A stretch of 64,000 nt of DNA. Origin: Umezawaea sp042738955. Its GTDB lineage: Bacteria; Actinomycetota; Actinomycetes; Mycobacteriales; Pseudonocardiaceae. Positions 44,009 through 51,754 of this stretch are shown piece after piece (position 1 is the first letter of the stretch; every line of letters starts with the position of its first letter). The notes under the pieces are model-generated. The model saw nothing but the letters and a program-made list of their open reading frames with translations, was not told the DNA's origin and ran no database searches. Location: assembly GCF_042738955.1 (NCBI RefSeq), contig NZ_JBHYHC010000014.1:49946-113945 (forward strand), in the 5' to 3' direction. Made by a program: the position numbers and the translations under genes.

Positions 44009-45019
44009 ATGCGGACCCGACTCACCCGGTTGCTCGGTGCGGCCGCCGTGGCCCTCGTGGTCGGCGTGCTCAGCGCCGCCGCAGGTCAGGGCACTGCCGT
44101 CGCCGCCGAACCGGTGGTCGTGGGCAGCTGCCGGACCACGATCGAGGGCGCTCCCGGCACCCCGGTGTCGCTGAGCCCCGGCGCCGTGGTCGACCCCGTG
44201 GTCAACCTGGTCCGCGCGGTCCCGCTGCTCGGCCCGCCGCTGGCGGACCCGCTGCGCCAGGCGTTCACGTCGCTGCCGCCGATCCCGATCGGCGCGATCC
44301 CCACCGGCTCCGGCTTCATCACCGGCGGCGACATCGCGAACAAGGTCGTCGGCGAGCTCTCCAAGATCCCGCTGCTCGGCCCGGTCATCGGCACGCTGAG
44401 CGCGTCGGTCCAGCAGACCCTGTCCGCGACCTGCGGCGTCACGGTCAAGGGCGTCAACGCCGTCGTGGCGCCCGTGCAGGACGGCACCAGCGCCATCGCG
44501 GACGCCTCGCAGGGGCTCGTGGAGCAGATCGTCCCCGGCGCGGGGCAGCCGCAGACGCCCCCGCCCGGCGGGCAGCCGTCCACCGGCCAGCCGGGCACCG
44601 GCGGCACCCCCGGCACCGGGACGGGCTCCACGCCCGGCCAGCCCGGTCCCGGCAGCATCTTCAGCCCGGTCGGCGGCGTCGGCGCGGGCGACCTCCAGCT
44701 CTACGGCCCGCAGGGGCTCGGCGCGAACTTCGGCCGCGTGCCGCTGTTCGGCTACGGCTCGCTGCCGTTCGCGACGCCCGGCCTGTTCTCGCCGTCGCCC
44801 GGCGTCCGCTACGGCGGCCAGGTGCCCGGCTACACGCCCGGCTACGGGCTGCCGACGACGGATTCGGCGAACGTGCAGACCGCCGGTCGGGCCCAGGCGC
44901 TGCCCGGCACCGGGAAGATGGGCGGCGTGGCCGCTCCGGTGCTGCTCGCGGTGCTCGCGCTGTCCTGCGTGACCGGCGCGCTCGTGCGCACGTGGGTGCT
45001 CCGCCGTTCAGCGGCTTGA
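44009..45019 (+). CDS. LPXTG-type sortase-anchored surface protein
   Basis: A 336-residue protein with a signal peptide (residues about 1-33), a domain with two Cys and repeats of PLLGP (RAVPLLGPPLADPL and SKIPLLGPVIGTL), a Pro/Gly/Thr/Gln-rich linker, and a C-terminal LPGTG followed by a hydrophobic helix and RRSAA. That tail is a sortase signal, so the protein is cell-wall-linked. ATG with GGGAGGCAGG upstream. It sits 113 bp upstream of rpsF. Confidence 0.8.
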   Translation: MRTRLTRLLGAAAVALVVGVLSAAAGQGTAVAAEPVVVGSCRTTIEGAPGTPVSLSPGAVVDPVVNLVRAVPLLGPPLADPLRQAFTSLPPIPIGAIPTGSGFITGGDIANKVVGELSKIPLLGPVIGTLSASVQQTLSATCGVTVKGVNAVVAPVQDGTSAIADASQGLVEQIVPGAGQPQTPPPGGQPSTGQPGTGGTPGTGTGSTPGQPGPGSIFSPVGGVGAGDLQLYGPQGLGANFGRVPLFGYGSLPFATPGLFSPSPGVRYGGQVPGYTPGYGLPTTDSANVQTAGRAQALPGTGKMGGVAAPVLLAVLALSCVTGALVRTWVLRRSAA

Positions 45020-45045
45020 CCCTGGTAATCGACCCCTGCTACTCG
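45016..45045 (+). promoter_or_regulatory. Candidate rpsF operon promoter
   Basis: TTGACC (45016-45021) and TACTCG (45040-45045), spaced 18 bp, fit a sigma-70-like promoter; the -35 overlaps the end of the surface-protein gene. Confidence 0.35.
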
Positions 45046-45085
45046 CTGTTACCCTGGACGGGTTGCTGACGCGACGACCCTCCTG

Positions 45086-45102
45086 CCACGGATAGTCCGT
45101 GG
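45086..45102 (+). promoter_or_regulatory. Stem-loop in rpsF leader
   Basis: CCACGGA-TAG-TCCGTGG, 7-bp stem, 31 nt before the rpsF start. It could be a leader element for S6:S18 autoregulation, but the known motif was not verified. Confidence 0.35.
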
Positions 45103-45132
45103 CCGCGAGTCCACAGGAGGTGAGTGGTCCTC

Positions 45133-45477
45133 ATGCGTCATTATGAAGTGATGGTCATCCTTGACCCCAGTCTCGACGAGCGCACTGTCGCACCGTCGCT
45201 GGACAACTTTCTCAACGTCATCCGCACCACTGGCGGGAACGTGGAGAAGGTGGAGGTCTGGGGCAAGCGCCGGTTGAGCTTCGAGATCAACAAGAGCAGC
45301 GAGGGCATCTACGCCGTCCTCGACCTCACCTCGACTCCCGACGCGGTGAAGGAACTGGACCGCCAGCTGGGCCTGCAGGAGACGGTGCTGCGGACCAAGG
45401 TCATGCGGCGCCACCCCCCGAAGTCCACGAAGGCTTCGGCGAAGGCGGCCAAGAACGCCGCCAAGGCCAAGGTCTGA
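45133..45477 (+). CDS. rpsF: 30S ribosomal protein bS6
   Basis: A 114-residue ribosomal protein that pairs with S18 on the small subunit. MRHYEVMVILDP and the NVEKVEVWGKRRLSFEI, EGIYAVLDL regions are typical; the Lys/Ala-rich tail is an actinobacterial extension. ATG 45133 is chosen; GGAGG is 12 nt upstream. First gene of rpsF-ssb-rpsR-rplI. Confidence 0.97.
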   Translation: MRHYEVMVILDPSLDERTVAPSLDNFLNVIRTTGGNVEKVEVWGKRRLSFEINKSSEGIYAVLDLTSTPDAVKELDRQLGLQETVLRTKVMRRHPPKSTKASAKAAKNAAKAKV

Positions 45478-45493
45478 GGCAGGGGCTCCCGAC

Positions 45494-46000
45494 ATGGCTG
45501 GCGAGACGACGATCACGGTGGTCGGAAACCTGACCGCCGATCCCGAACTGCGCTTCACCCAGTCCGGCGCCGCGGTGGCGAGCTTCACCGTGGCGTCCAC
45601 TCCCCGCACGTTCGACAAGGCGTCGGGCGAGTGGAAGGACGGGGACGCGCTGTTCCTGCGGTGCAACGTGTGGCGCCAGGTCGCGGAGAACGTGGCCGAG
45701 TCGCTCACCCGTGGTTCGCGTGTGCTCGTGTCCGGGCGGCTGCGCCAGCGTTCCTTCGAGACGAAGGAAGGCGAGAAGCGCACCGTCATGGAGCTGGAGG
45801 TCGACGAGATCGGCCCCTCGCTGCGCTACGCGACCGCGAAGGTCAACAAGGTCAGCCGTGGCGGGGGTGAGGGCGGCGGCTTCGGCGGCGGCTCCTCGGC
45901 ACCCCGTGGCGGCGGTGGCGCTCCCGCTGACGACCCCTGGGGCTCCGCCCCGGCGGCGAGCAACAGCGGCGGCGGCTTCGCCGACGAGCCCCCCTTCTAG
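45494..46000 (+). CDS. ssb: Single-stranded DNA-binding protein
   Basis: A 168-residue SSB. OB fold (residues 1-110; ITVVGNLTADPELRFTQSG, FLRCNVWRQVAENVAESL, RQRSFETKEGEKRTVMEL), Gly/Ser/Pro-rich linker, and acidic tip FADEPPF that recruits other replication proteins. 16 bp after rpsF. Confidence 0.97.
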   Translation: MAGETTITVVGNLTADPELRFTQSGAAVASFTVASTPRTFDKASGEWKDGDALFLRCNVWRQVAENVAESLTRGSRVLVSGRLRQRSFETKEGEKRTVMELEVDEIGPSLRYATAKVNKVSRGGGEGGGFGGGSSAPRGGGGAPADDPWGSAPAASNSGGGFADEPPF

Positions 46001-46054
46001 ACCGCGCACCGGTCACCCAGACAACCCACACCGCGTTAACCCAGGAGCTAACAC

Positions 46055-46294
46055 ATGGCCAAGCCGCCTGTGCGCAAGCCCAAGAAGAAGGTCTGCGCCT
46101 TCTGCAAGGACAAGAGCGCCACTCAGATCGACTACAAAGACACCACCATGCTGCGGAAGTTCATCTCCGACCGCGGCAAGATCCGCGCGCGCCGCGTGAC
46201 GGGCAACTGCTCGCAGCACCAGCGCGACGTCGCCATCGCCGTGAAGAACTCGCGCGAGATGGCACTGCTGCCCTACACCTCGACCGCCCGCTAA
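46055..46294 (+). CDS. rpsR: 30S ribosomal protein bS18 (zinc-binding form)
   Basis: A 79-residue protein. VCAFCK and GNCSQHQ supply Cys/His ligands for zinc (the C+ form). Actinobacteria often have a second, Cys-free S18 induced when zinc is low; it is not in this window. Ribosome binding site AGGAG upstream. Confidence 0.97.
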   Translation: MAKPPVRKPKKKVCAFCKDKSATQIDYKDTTMLRKFISDRGKIRARRVTGNCSQHQRDVAIAVKNSREMALLPYTSTAR

Positions 46295-46319
46295 CTCAGA
46301 GAGAGACGGAGCCCAGATC

Positions 46320-46775
46320 ATGAAGCTCATCCTCACTGCGGACGTGAGCGGCCTTGGCGGCCCCGGCGACATCGTCGAGGTCAAGGACGGTTACGGACGC
46401 AACTACCTGCTGCCCCGCGGTCTGGCCATCGTGGCCACCAAGGGTGCGGCCAAGCAGGTCGAGGTCATCCGCCGTGCCCAGGAGACGCGCCGCGTGCGCG
46501 ACCTGGACCACGCCAAGGAGATCAAGGCCGCGCTCGAGGGTCTCGGCGCCGTGGCGCTGAAGGCCAAGTCCGCCAAGGGCTCGGGCAAGCTGTTCGGCTC
46601 GGTCACCACGTCCGACGTCGTGTCCGCCGTGCGTTCCGCCGGTGGCCCGACGCTGGACAAGCGCGCCATCGAGCTGGCCGGTCACATCAAGACGACCGGG
46701 CACCACGCGGTGACCGTCCGGCTGCACCCGGAGGTCACGGTCTCGCTCTCGGTGGACGTGTCCTCCGCCAGCTGA
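46320..46775 (+). CDS. rplI: 50S ribosomal protein bL9
   Basis: A 151-residue protein: N-domain MKLILTADVSGLGGPGDIVEVKDGYGRNYL-type start, a linking helix, and a C-domain that binds 23S rRNA. Last gene of the operon; the hairpin at 46795 follows. Confidence 0.97.
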   Translation: MKLILTADVSGLGGPGDIVEVKDGYGRNYLLPRGLAIVATKGAAKQVEVIRRAQETRRVRDLDHAKEIKAALEGLGAVALKAKSAKGSGKLFGSVTTSDVVSAVRSAGGPTLDKRAIELAGHIKTTGHHAVTVRLHPEVTVSLSVDVSSAS

Positions 46776-46794
46776 GCACCGCTGTTCGACCGCT

Positions 46795-46836
46795 GACAGC
46801 GCCGTTCGCCCGGTTCGCCGGGCGGGCGGCGCTGTC
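46795..46836 (+). terminator. Terminator of the rpsF-rplI operon
   Basis: Outer perfect 10-bp stem (46795-46804 with 46827-46836) and inner 7-bp stem (CGCCCGG / CCGGGCG) with a TTCG tetraloop, separated by a TT/GG internal loop. Confidence 0.8.
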
Positions 46837-46859
46837 GCTCGTTCGTCGTAGTGCTCGGG

Positions 46860-47110
46860 TGACCGACGCCTGTGGACAGCCGCTGTGACACGTGGCGCGC
46901 GACACGCCGAAAGGGCAGTTACACGCGACACGCCGCGCCCATGACCAACAACTTTTTCCACAAGTTGTACACAGGCCCTGAGCTGGGGCTATTTCTGTCA
47001 CGCCCCAAGTTGTACACAGGTTGTCCCCACCTTGTCGGCTCGGTGTGGCCAGATAGCGCGGATCATCCACAACCTGTCCACCGACTTGTCCACAGGCAGG
47101 TTTGCTTGCT
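46860..47110. promoter_or_regulatory. DnaA-box-rich region upstream of dnaB
   Basis: About eight DnaA-box-like 9-mers within 225 bp: TGTGGACAG (46871), TTTTCCACA (46954), TTGTACACA (46965 and 47010), TTGTCCCCA (47021), TCATCCACA (47063), CTGTCCACC (47074) and TTGTCCACA (47086, exact). The 15-mer CAAGTTGTACACAGG occurs twice (46961, 47006), and GCGACACGCCG twice (46899, 46925). It could be the dnaB promoter, a DnaA titration site or a secondary origin-like element. Confidence 0.6.
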
Positions 47111-47244
47111 CCAGTCGGGTGGCTCTAGCGTCCGAGGCACAACCCCGGTCCTCGCTGTGAGTTGCGGACAGTGCTGCGAAGAACTGTCGGTGCCTCGGGG
47201 TACAACGGACCTTGGACAGCTCGATGCGTGGAGGTGAGGGCGCG

Positions 47245-49314
47245 GTGGCGCTGGTGGACGACCGAGGGATGGCCGAACCCAGCTTCGAACGGCAGCCCCC
47301 TCAGGACCTGGCCGCGGAGCAGTCGGTCCTGGGCGGCATGCTGCTGAGCAAGGACGCCATCGCCGACGTCATCGAGGCGCTCGCGCCGACGGACTTCTAC
47401 CGGCCCGCGCACCAGGCCGTGTACGACTGCATCCTCGACCTGTACGGCCGCGGCGAGCCCGCCGACCCGATCACCGTGTCCGCGGAGCTGGAGCGCCGGG
47501 GCGAGCTGCTGCGCGTCGGCGGGGCCCCGTACCTGCACACGCTGATCGCGACCGTGCCGACGGCGGCCAACGCCGGGTACTACGCGGAGATCGTGGCCGA
47601 GAAGGCCGTCCTGCGCAGGCTCGTGGAGGCCGGGACGCGCATCGTGCAGCTCGGCTACAACGGCGCCGAGGGCGCGGACGTGGACGAGGTCGTCGACCGG
47701 GCCCAGGCCGCCATCTACGAGGTGACCGACCGGCGCACGACCGAGGACTACGTGGCGCTGGAGGACCTGCTCCAGCCGACCATGGACGAGATCGACGCCA
47801 TCGCCTCGCGCGGCGGCAACTCGCGCGGCATCCCGACCGGGTTCGCGGACCTCGACGAGCTGACCAACGGCCTGCACCCCGGCCAGATGATCATCGTCGC
47901 GGCGCGCCCCGGTGTCGGCAAGGCGCTGGCGCTCGACACCCCGCTGCCCACGCCGACCGGCTGGACGACCATGGGGTCCGTCGAGGTCGGCGACCGGCTG
48001 ATGGGCGCCGACGGCAGGCCGACCAGGGTCGTCGCGGCGACCGAGGTGATGGTCGACCGGCCGTGCTTCGACGTCGAGTTCAGCGACGGCACGGTGATCA
48101 CGGCCGACGCGCAGCACCAGTGGCTGACCGAGTCGTGCAGCGCCACCGGCGGGTTCTGGGCGATCCGCACCACCGAGCAGCTCCACCGCAGCAGCGCGCG
48201 GCACTCCGTGCGGCTCGCCTCCGGCTGGACCCTGCCCCACGCCGACCTGCCGTTGGAGCCCCGCGCGCTCGGCGCGTTCCTCGTGGGCGTCGGCGAGCTG
48301 GCGTTCGTGGAGTCGGAGCTGACCGACGACGAGGTGCACACCGCCAAGGAGCTCGGTCTGGCGGACGAGCCCCACATCCCCGTCGAGTACCTGCGGGCGA
48401 GCCACGCCCAGCGCCGGGAGCTGCTGGACGCGCTGCTGGTGGGCGACTCGCTCGGCACCCGCTTCGTGCGCCTGGCCCGCGACATCGCCGAGCTGCTGCG
48501 GACGGTGGGCGGCGACCGCGTCGACGTCGTCGCCGTGCGGCCGGTCGAGAGCGTCCCGGTGCGGTGCGTGGAGGTCGACAACCACGACCACATGTACCTC
48601 GCCGGCCCGACGATGATCCCGACCCACAACTCCACCCTGGGCCTCGACTTCGCCCGGTCGTGCTCCATCAAGCACGGCCTCACCAGCGCCATCTTCTCGC
48701 TCGAAATGAGCCGGACCGAGATCGTCATGCGCATGCTCTCCGCCGAGGCCAAGATCCGCCTCGGCGACATGCGAGGCGGCAAGATGAGCGACGACGACTG
48801 GACCAGGCTGGCCCGCCGGATGAGCGAGATCAGCGAGGCCCCGATCTTCGTCGACGACTCGCCGAACCTGACGATGATGGAGATCCGCGCCAAGGCCAGG
48901 CGGCTCAAGCAGCGCCACGACCTGAAGCTCGTCGTCGTCGACTACCTCCAGCTGATGTCCTCGGGCAAGCGCACCGAGTCACGCCAGCAGGAGGTCTCGG
49001 AGTTCTCCCGAAACCTCAAGCTCATCGCCAAGGAGCTGGAGGTGCCGGTGATCGCGATCAGCCAGCTGAACCGCGGTCCGGAACAGCGCACCGACAAGAA
49101 GCCGATGCTGTCCGACCTCCGCGAGTCCGGCTCGCTGGAGCAGGACGCGGACATGGTCATCATGATCAACCGCCCGGACGCCTGGGAACGCGACGACCCG
49201 CGCGCGGGCGAGGCCGACCTCATCATCGCCAAGCACCGCGCCGGCCCGACCGCCACCATCGTCGTCGCCCACCAGCTCCACTACAGCCGCTTCACGGACC
49301 TGGCGCACAGCTAG
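47245..49314 (+). CDS. dnaB: Replicative DNA helicase DnaB with intein
   Basis: The 689-residue precursor becomes a 453-residue helicase. Residues 1-226 give the N-domain and start of the RecA fold, ending at Walker A RPGVGK (Lys226). An intein follows (residues 227-462). The extein resumes at Ser463 (STLGLDFARS), with DYLQLM and the later EQDADMVIMINR and HRAGPT motifs. Splicing is needed to rebuild the P-loop GVGKST. The GTG at 47245 has GGAGGTGAG about 6-10 nt upstream. TTG 47212 and ATG 47224 starts are less likely. Stop shares CTAG with the WYL gene. Confidence 0.95.
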   Translation: MALVDDRGMAEPSFERQPPQDLAAEQSVLGGMLLSKDAIADVIEALAPTDFYRPAHQAVYDCILDLYGRGEPADPITVSAELERRGELLRVGGAPYLHTLIATVPTAANAGYYAEIVAEKAVLRRLVEAGTRIVQLGYNGAEGADVDEVVDRAQAAIYEVTDRRTTEDYVALEDLLQPTMDEIDAIASRGGNSRGIPTGFADLDELTNGLHPGQMIIVAARPGVGKALALDTPLPTPTGWTTMGSVEVGDRLMGADGRPTRVVAATEVMVDRPCFDVEFSDGTVITADAQHQWLTESCSATGGFWAIRTTEQLHRSSARHSVRLASGWTLPHADLPLEPRALGAFLVGVGELAFVESELTDDEVHTAKELGLADEPHIPVEYLRASHAQRRELLDALLVGDSLGTRFVRLARDIAELLRTVGGDRVDVVAVRPVESVPVRCVEVDNHDHMYLAGPTMIPTHNSTLGLDFARSCSIKHGLTSAIFSLEMSRTEIVMRMLSAEAKIRLGDMRGGKMSDDDWTRLARRMSEISEAPIFVDDSPNLTMMEIRAKARRLKQRHDLKLVVVDYLQLMSSGKRTESRQQEVSEFSRNLKLIAKELEVPVIAISQLNRGPEQRTDKKPMLSDLRESGSLEQDADMVIMINRPDAWERDDPRAGEADLIIAKHRAGPTATIVVAHQLHYSRFTDLAHS
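47923..48630 (+). other. Class 3 intein in DnaB, with eroded endonuclease domain
   Basis: A 236-residue in-frame intein inside Walker A, between Lys226 and Ser463. It begins ALALDTPLPTPTGW, with Ala instead of Cys or Ser at position 1. It has Trp67 in block B (QHQWLTE), Cys215 in block F (VRCVEVDNHD), Thr234 in block G (PTHN), and Asn236 before Ser. That is the WCT set of class 3 inteins, as in mycobacterial DnaB inteins. Only one degenerate LAGLIDADG-like block remains (LGAFLVGVGELA, about residue 116). Confidence 0.88.
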
Positions 49315-50258
49315 GAGTACCGCTCGGCGAGCGTGCGGCCGATCGCGGCCAGGTGGTCGCGCACGCCCGGCGGGCCGGTCACCTCGACCCACTCGACCAG
49401 CCCGGCGAGTTCACCGGCGAGCATGTGCTCGTCGCGGCCGCGGAGCACGACCTCGACGCGGCCGTCGGGCGTGGGGCCGCCCACTTCGAGCCGACCGCCG
49501 AAGCCGATCCGGAGCACGCCCACGCCCTCGAGCGTGCACACCGCCTGGACCTCCAGGGGTGTGCGCCGGCGGTCGACCTCGTCGGCGATCTCGCGCCAGC
49601 TCTCGGCGAGGTCGAAGTCCTCCGGTCGGTCCACGGGGTCGCCGGTCGGGTCGACGGACGACACGCGGTCGACCCGGAAGGTCCGCCTGCCCGCGTCGGT
49701 GGCGCAGACGAGGTACCACGACGGGCCTTTGGCCACGACGCCCAGCGGGTGGACGGTCCTCTCGGTGTCGACGCCCTTGCCGTCGACGTAGCCGAGCCGC
49801 ACCTGGACGCCGCGGATCACCGCGTCCTGGAGGTCGTCGAGGAAGCGCGGCGGCCGGTGCTCGGCCCGGCTCGACCCCCACCGCCGCGGGTCCACGACCA
49901 CCGACGACGCCGCGGCCTCGGCCTGCTCCCGGAAGGGCTCCGGCAGGGCGTGGACGAGCTTGCGCAGTGCCGCTTTCACGGTCGGCGTCGCGGCCGAGGC
50001 CGGGCCCGCGACCAGGAACAGGGCGCGGGCCTCGCTCGCGGTCAACCCGGACAGGTCGGTGCGGGCGCCGCCCACGAGCCGCCAACCGCCGCCCCGGCCC
50101 TGCACCGAGTACACGGGCACCCCCGCCATGGCCAGTGCGTCGAGGTCGCGGCGGGCGGTGCGCTCGCCGATCTCCAGTTCTCGGGCTACCTCCGCCGCCG
50201 TCACCTGCTCGCGCCGTTGCAGCATCAGCAGGATGGCCACCAGCCGGTCGGTTCGCAC
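49311..50258 (-). CDS. WYL-domain transcriptional regulator
   Basis: A 315-residue regulator: N-terminal DeoR-like helix-turn-helix (RLVAILLMLQRREQVTAAEVARELEIGERTARRDL, residues 4-40), WYL domain (SWYLVCATDAGRRTFRVDRV) and a C-terminal WCX-like domain. GTG at 50256-50258. It is divergent from the epoxide hydrolase, with a perfect 25-bp palindrome between them, so it likely controls both. Confidence 0.9.
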   Translation of the reverse strand: MRTDRLVAILLMLQRREQVTAAEVARELEIGERTARRDLDALAMAGVPVYSVQGRGGGWRLVGGARTDLSGLTASEARALFLVAGPASAATPTVKAALRKLVHALPEPFREQAEAAASSVVVDPRRWGSSRAEHRPPRFLDDLQDAVIRGVQVRLGYVDGKGVDTERTVHPLGVVAKGPSWYLVCATDAGRRTFRVDRVSSVDPTGDPVDRPEDFDLAESWREIADEVDRRRTPLEVQAVCTLEGVGVLRIGFGGRLEVGGPTPDGRVEVVLRGRDEHMLAGELAGLVEWVEVTGPPGVRDHLAAIGRTLAERYS

Positions 50259-50277
50259 GACGGCCAGAATTCCACGA

Positions 50278-50302
50278 AAACCGGTCACGAGGTGACCGGT
50301 TT
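50278..50302. promoter_or_regulatory. Perfect 25-bp operator palindrome
   Basis: AAACCGGTCAC-GAG-GTGACCGGTTT, 11-bp arms, 20 bp from the WYL start and 52 bp from the epoxide hydrolase start. It fits a WYL regulator dimer site. Confidence 0.75.
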
Positions 50303-50353
50303 CGGTCGGCAGGATGTCGTCACCTGAACCGACCGAGTGAAAGAGGAAGTCCC

Positions 50354-51295
50354 ATTTCCACTCCAGCCGATTTCCCCGAGCCCACCCTTGTCGCGGTCAA
50401 CGGGGTGGAGCTCGAAGTCTTCGAAGCGGGCGGGCACAACGCCGGAAAGCCCGTCGTGCTCTGCCACGGCTGGCCAGAGCACGCCTTTTCCTGGCGCCAC
50501 CAGATTCCCGTCCTGGTCGAGGCGGGCTACCACGTCATCGTCCCCAACCAGCGGGGCTACGGGAACTCGTCCCGTCCGTCCGAGGTCACGGCCTACGACA
50601 TCGAGCACCTGTCGGGTGACCTCGTCGCGCTGCTCGACCACTACGGCTACGAGGAGGCCACCTTCATCGGCCACGACTGGGGCGCGGCAGTCGTCTGGGG
50701 CCTGACCCTGCTGCACCCGCACCGGGTGACCAGGGTGGTGAACCTCAGCCTGCCCTACCAGGAACGCGGCGAGATCCCGTGGATCGAGTTCATGGAGGCC
50801 GTGCTGGGCGGCGACTTCTACTTCGTCCACTTCAACCGGCAGCCGGGTGTCGCGGACGCCGTGTTCGACGAGAACGCGGCCCGGTTCCTGCGCAACGTCT
50901 ACCGGAAGAACCAGCCCCCGGCGGAGCCGCGACCGGGAATGGCGTTCATCGACCTGGCCCGTGCGGAAGAACCTCTCGGTGAGCCCGTGATGAGCGAGGA
51001 GGAATTGGCGGTCTACGTTTCCGCTTTCGAATCCTCGGGGTTCACCGGTGGCGTCAACTGGTACCGGAACCTCGACCGCAACTGGCACCAACTGGCGGAC
51101 GCGGACCCGATCGTCCACCAGCCCACGCTCATGGTCTACGGCGGCCGGGACTCGATCGCGCAGTCCCCGACCCTGGCGGACTTCGTGCCGAACGTGGACG
51201 TGGTCACGCTGGACTGCGGCCACTGGATCCAGCAGGAGAAGCCCGAGGAGACCAACCAGGTGATCCTGCGGTGGTTGGAGGAACAGGACTCGTGA
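50354..51295 (+). CDS. Epoxide hydrolase-like alpha/beta hydrolase, probable ATT start
   Basis: A 313-residue enzyme: HGWPEH oxyanion motif, nucleophile Asp in GHDWGAAV, lid Tyr residues, later Asp in GGRDSIA and His in CGHWIQQEKP. It opens epoxides or cleaves haloacids. The frame has no ATG, GTG or TTG before the first beta strand (VNGVELEVFEAG). An AAGAGGAAG ribosome binding site lies 3-11 nt before ATT 50354, so ATT is the likely start; a CTG at 50324 is an alternative. Divergent from the WYL gene. Confidence 0.88.
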   Translation: MSTPADFPEPTLVAVNGVELEVFEAGGHNAGKPVVLCHGWPEHAFSWRHQIPVLVEAGYHVIVPNQRGYGNSSRPSEVTAYDIEHLSGDLVALLDHYGYEEATFIGHDWGAAVVWGLTLLHPHRVTRVVNLSLPYQERGEIPWIEFMEAVLGGDFYFVHFNRQPGVADAVFDENAARFLRNVYRKNQPPAEPRPGMAFIDLARAEEPLGEPVMSEEELAVYVSAFESSGFTGGVNWYRNLDRNWHQLADADPIVHQPTLMVYGGRDSIAQSPTLADFVPNVDVVTLDCGHWIQQEKPEETNQVILRWLEEQDS

Positions 51296-51301
51296 CGACT
51301 T

Positions 51302-51325
51302 GACCCTGCACCAAGGTGCAGGGTC
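51302..51325 (+). promoter_or_regulatory. MerR-type operator
   Basis: GACCCTGCACC-AA-GGTGCAGGGTC, a perfect 24-bp palindrome directly after a TTGACC -35 element (51300-51305). MerR sites typically fill the long -35/-10 spacer of the regulated promoter, as here. Confidence 0.75.
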
Positions 51326-51337
51326 GAGGCTGTCGGC

Positions 51338-51754
51338 ATGGGTTCAGGTGTGGTCCGGTGGGGCCGGGCGGGTGCGGGGTACGACCTCGTCGTCACGGCG
51401 TTGTTCGCGACGCCGTGGACGGCGGGGCTCGTGTTCGACGCGATGCGAGCCGTGCACGAGGGGCTGGGGGTGGGCGGGGCTCCGCCGCCGGTGGTGGACG
51501 GCACCGCGCTGCTGATGACGAGCTTGTTCGGGGTCGTGGTGGTCATGTGGTCCATCGCCCGGTGGGTGCGGCCGGAGCCGGTGCTGATCGGCATGGACAC
51601 GGTGGGGCGGCTGGTGTTCAGCGCGTGGTTCACCTGGGCGCTGGTCGAGGGGGAGTCGCGGGTGCTGGTCGCGTTCCTGGTGCTGGAGCTGGCCTGGGCG
51701 CTGGTGCAGGGGTGGGCCGTGGTCGGGCAGTATCGCGGTCGTGCGCATCGGTGA
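51338..51754 (+). CDS. Four-helix membrane protein in an operon with merR
   Basis: A 138-residue protein with four hydrophobic helices (residues about 15-40, 55-75, 85-103, 105-130). No family recognised. ATG 13 bp after the MerR operator. Its end overlaps the merR start by 14 nt, so both are made from one MerR-controlled transcript. Likely a MerR target, perhaps for a metal or drug. Confidence 0.6.
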   Translation: MGSGVVRWGRAGAGYDLVVTALFATPWTAGLVFDAMRAVHEGLGVGGAPPPVVDGTALLMTSLFGVVVVMWSIARWVRPEPVLIGMDTVGRLVFSAWFTWALVEGESRVLVAFLVLELAWALVQGWAVVGQYRGRAHR

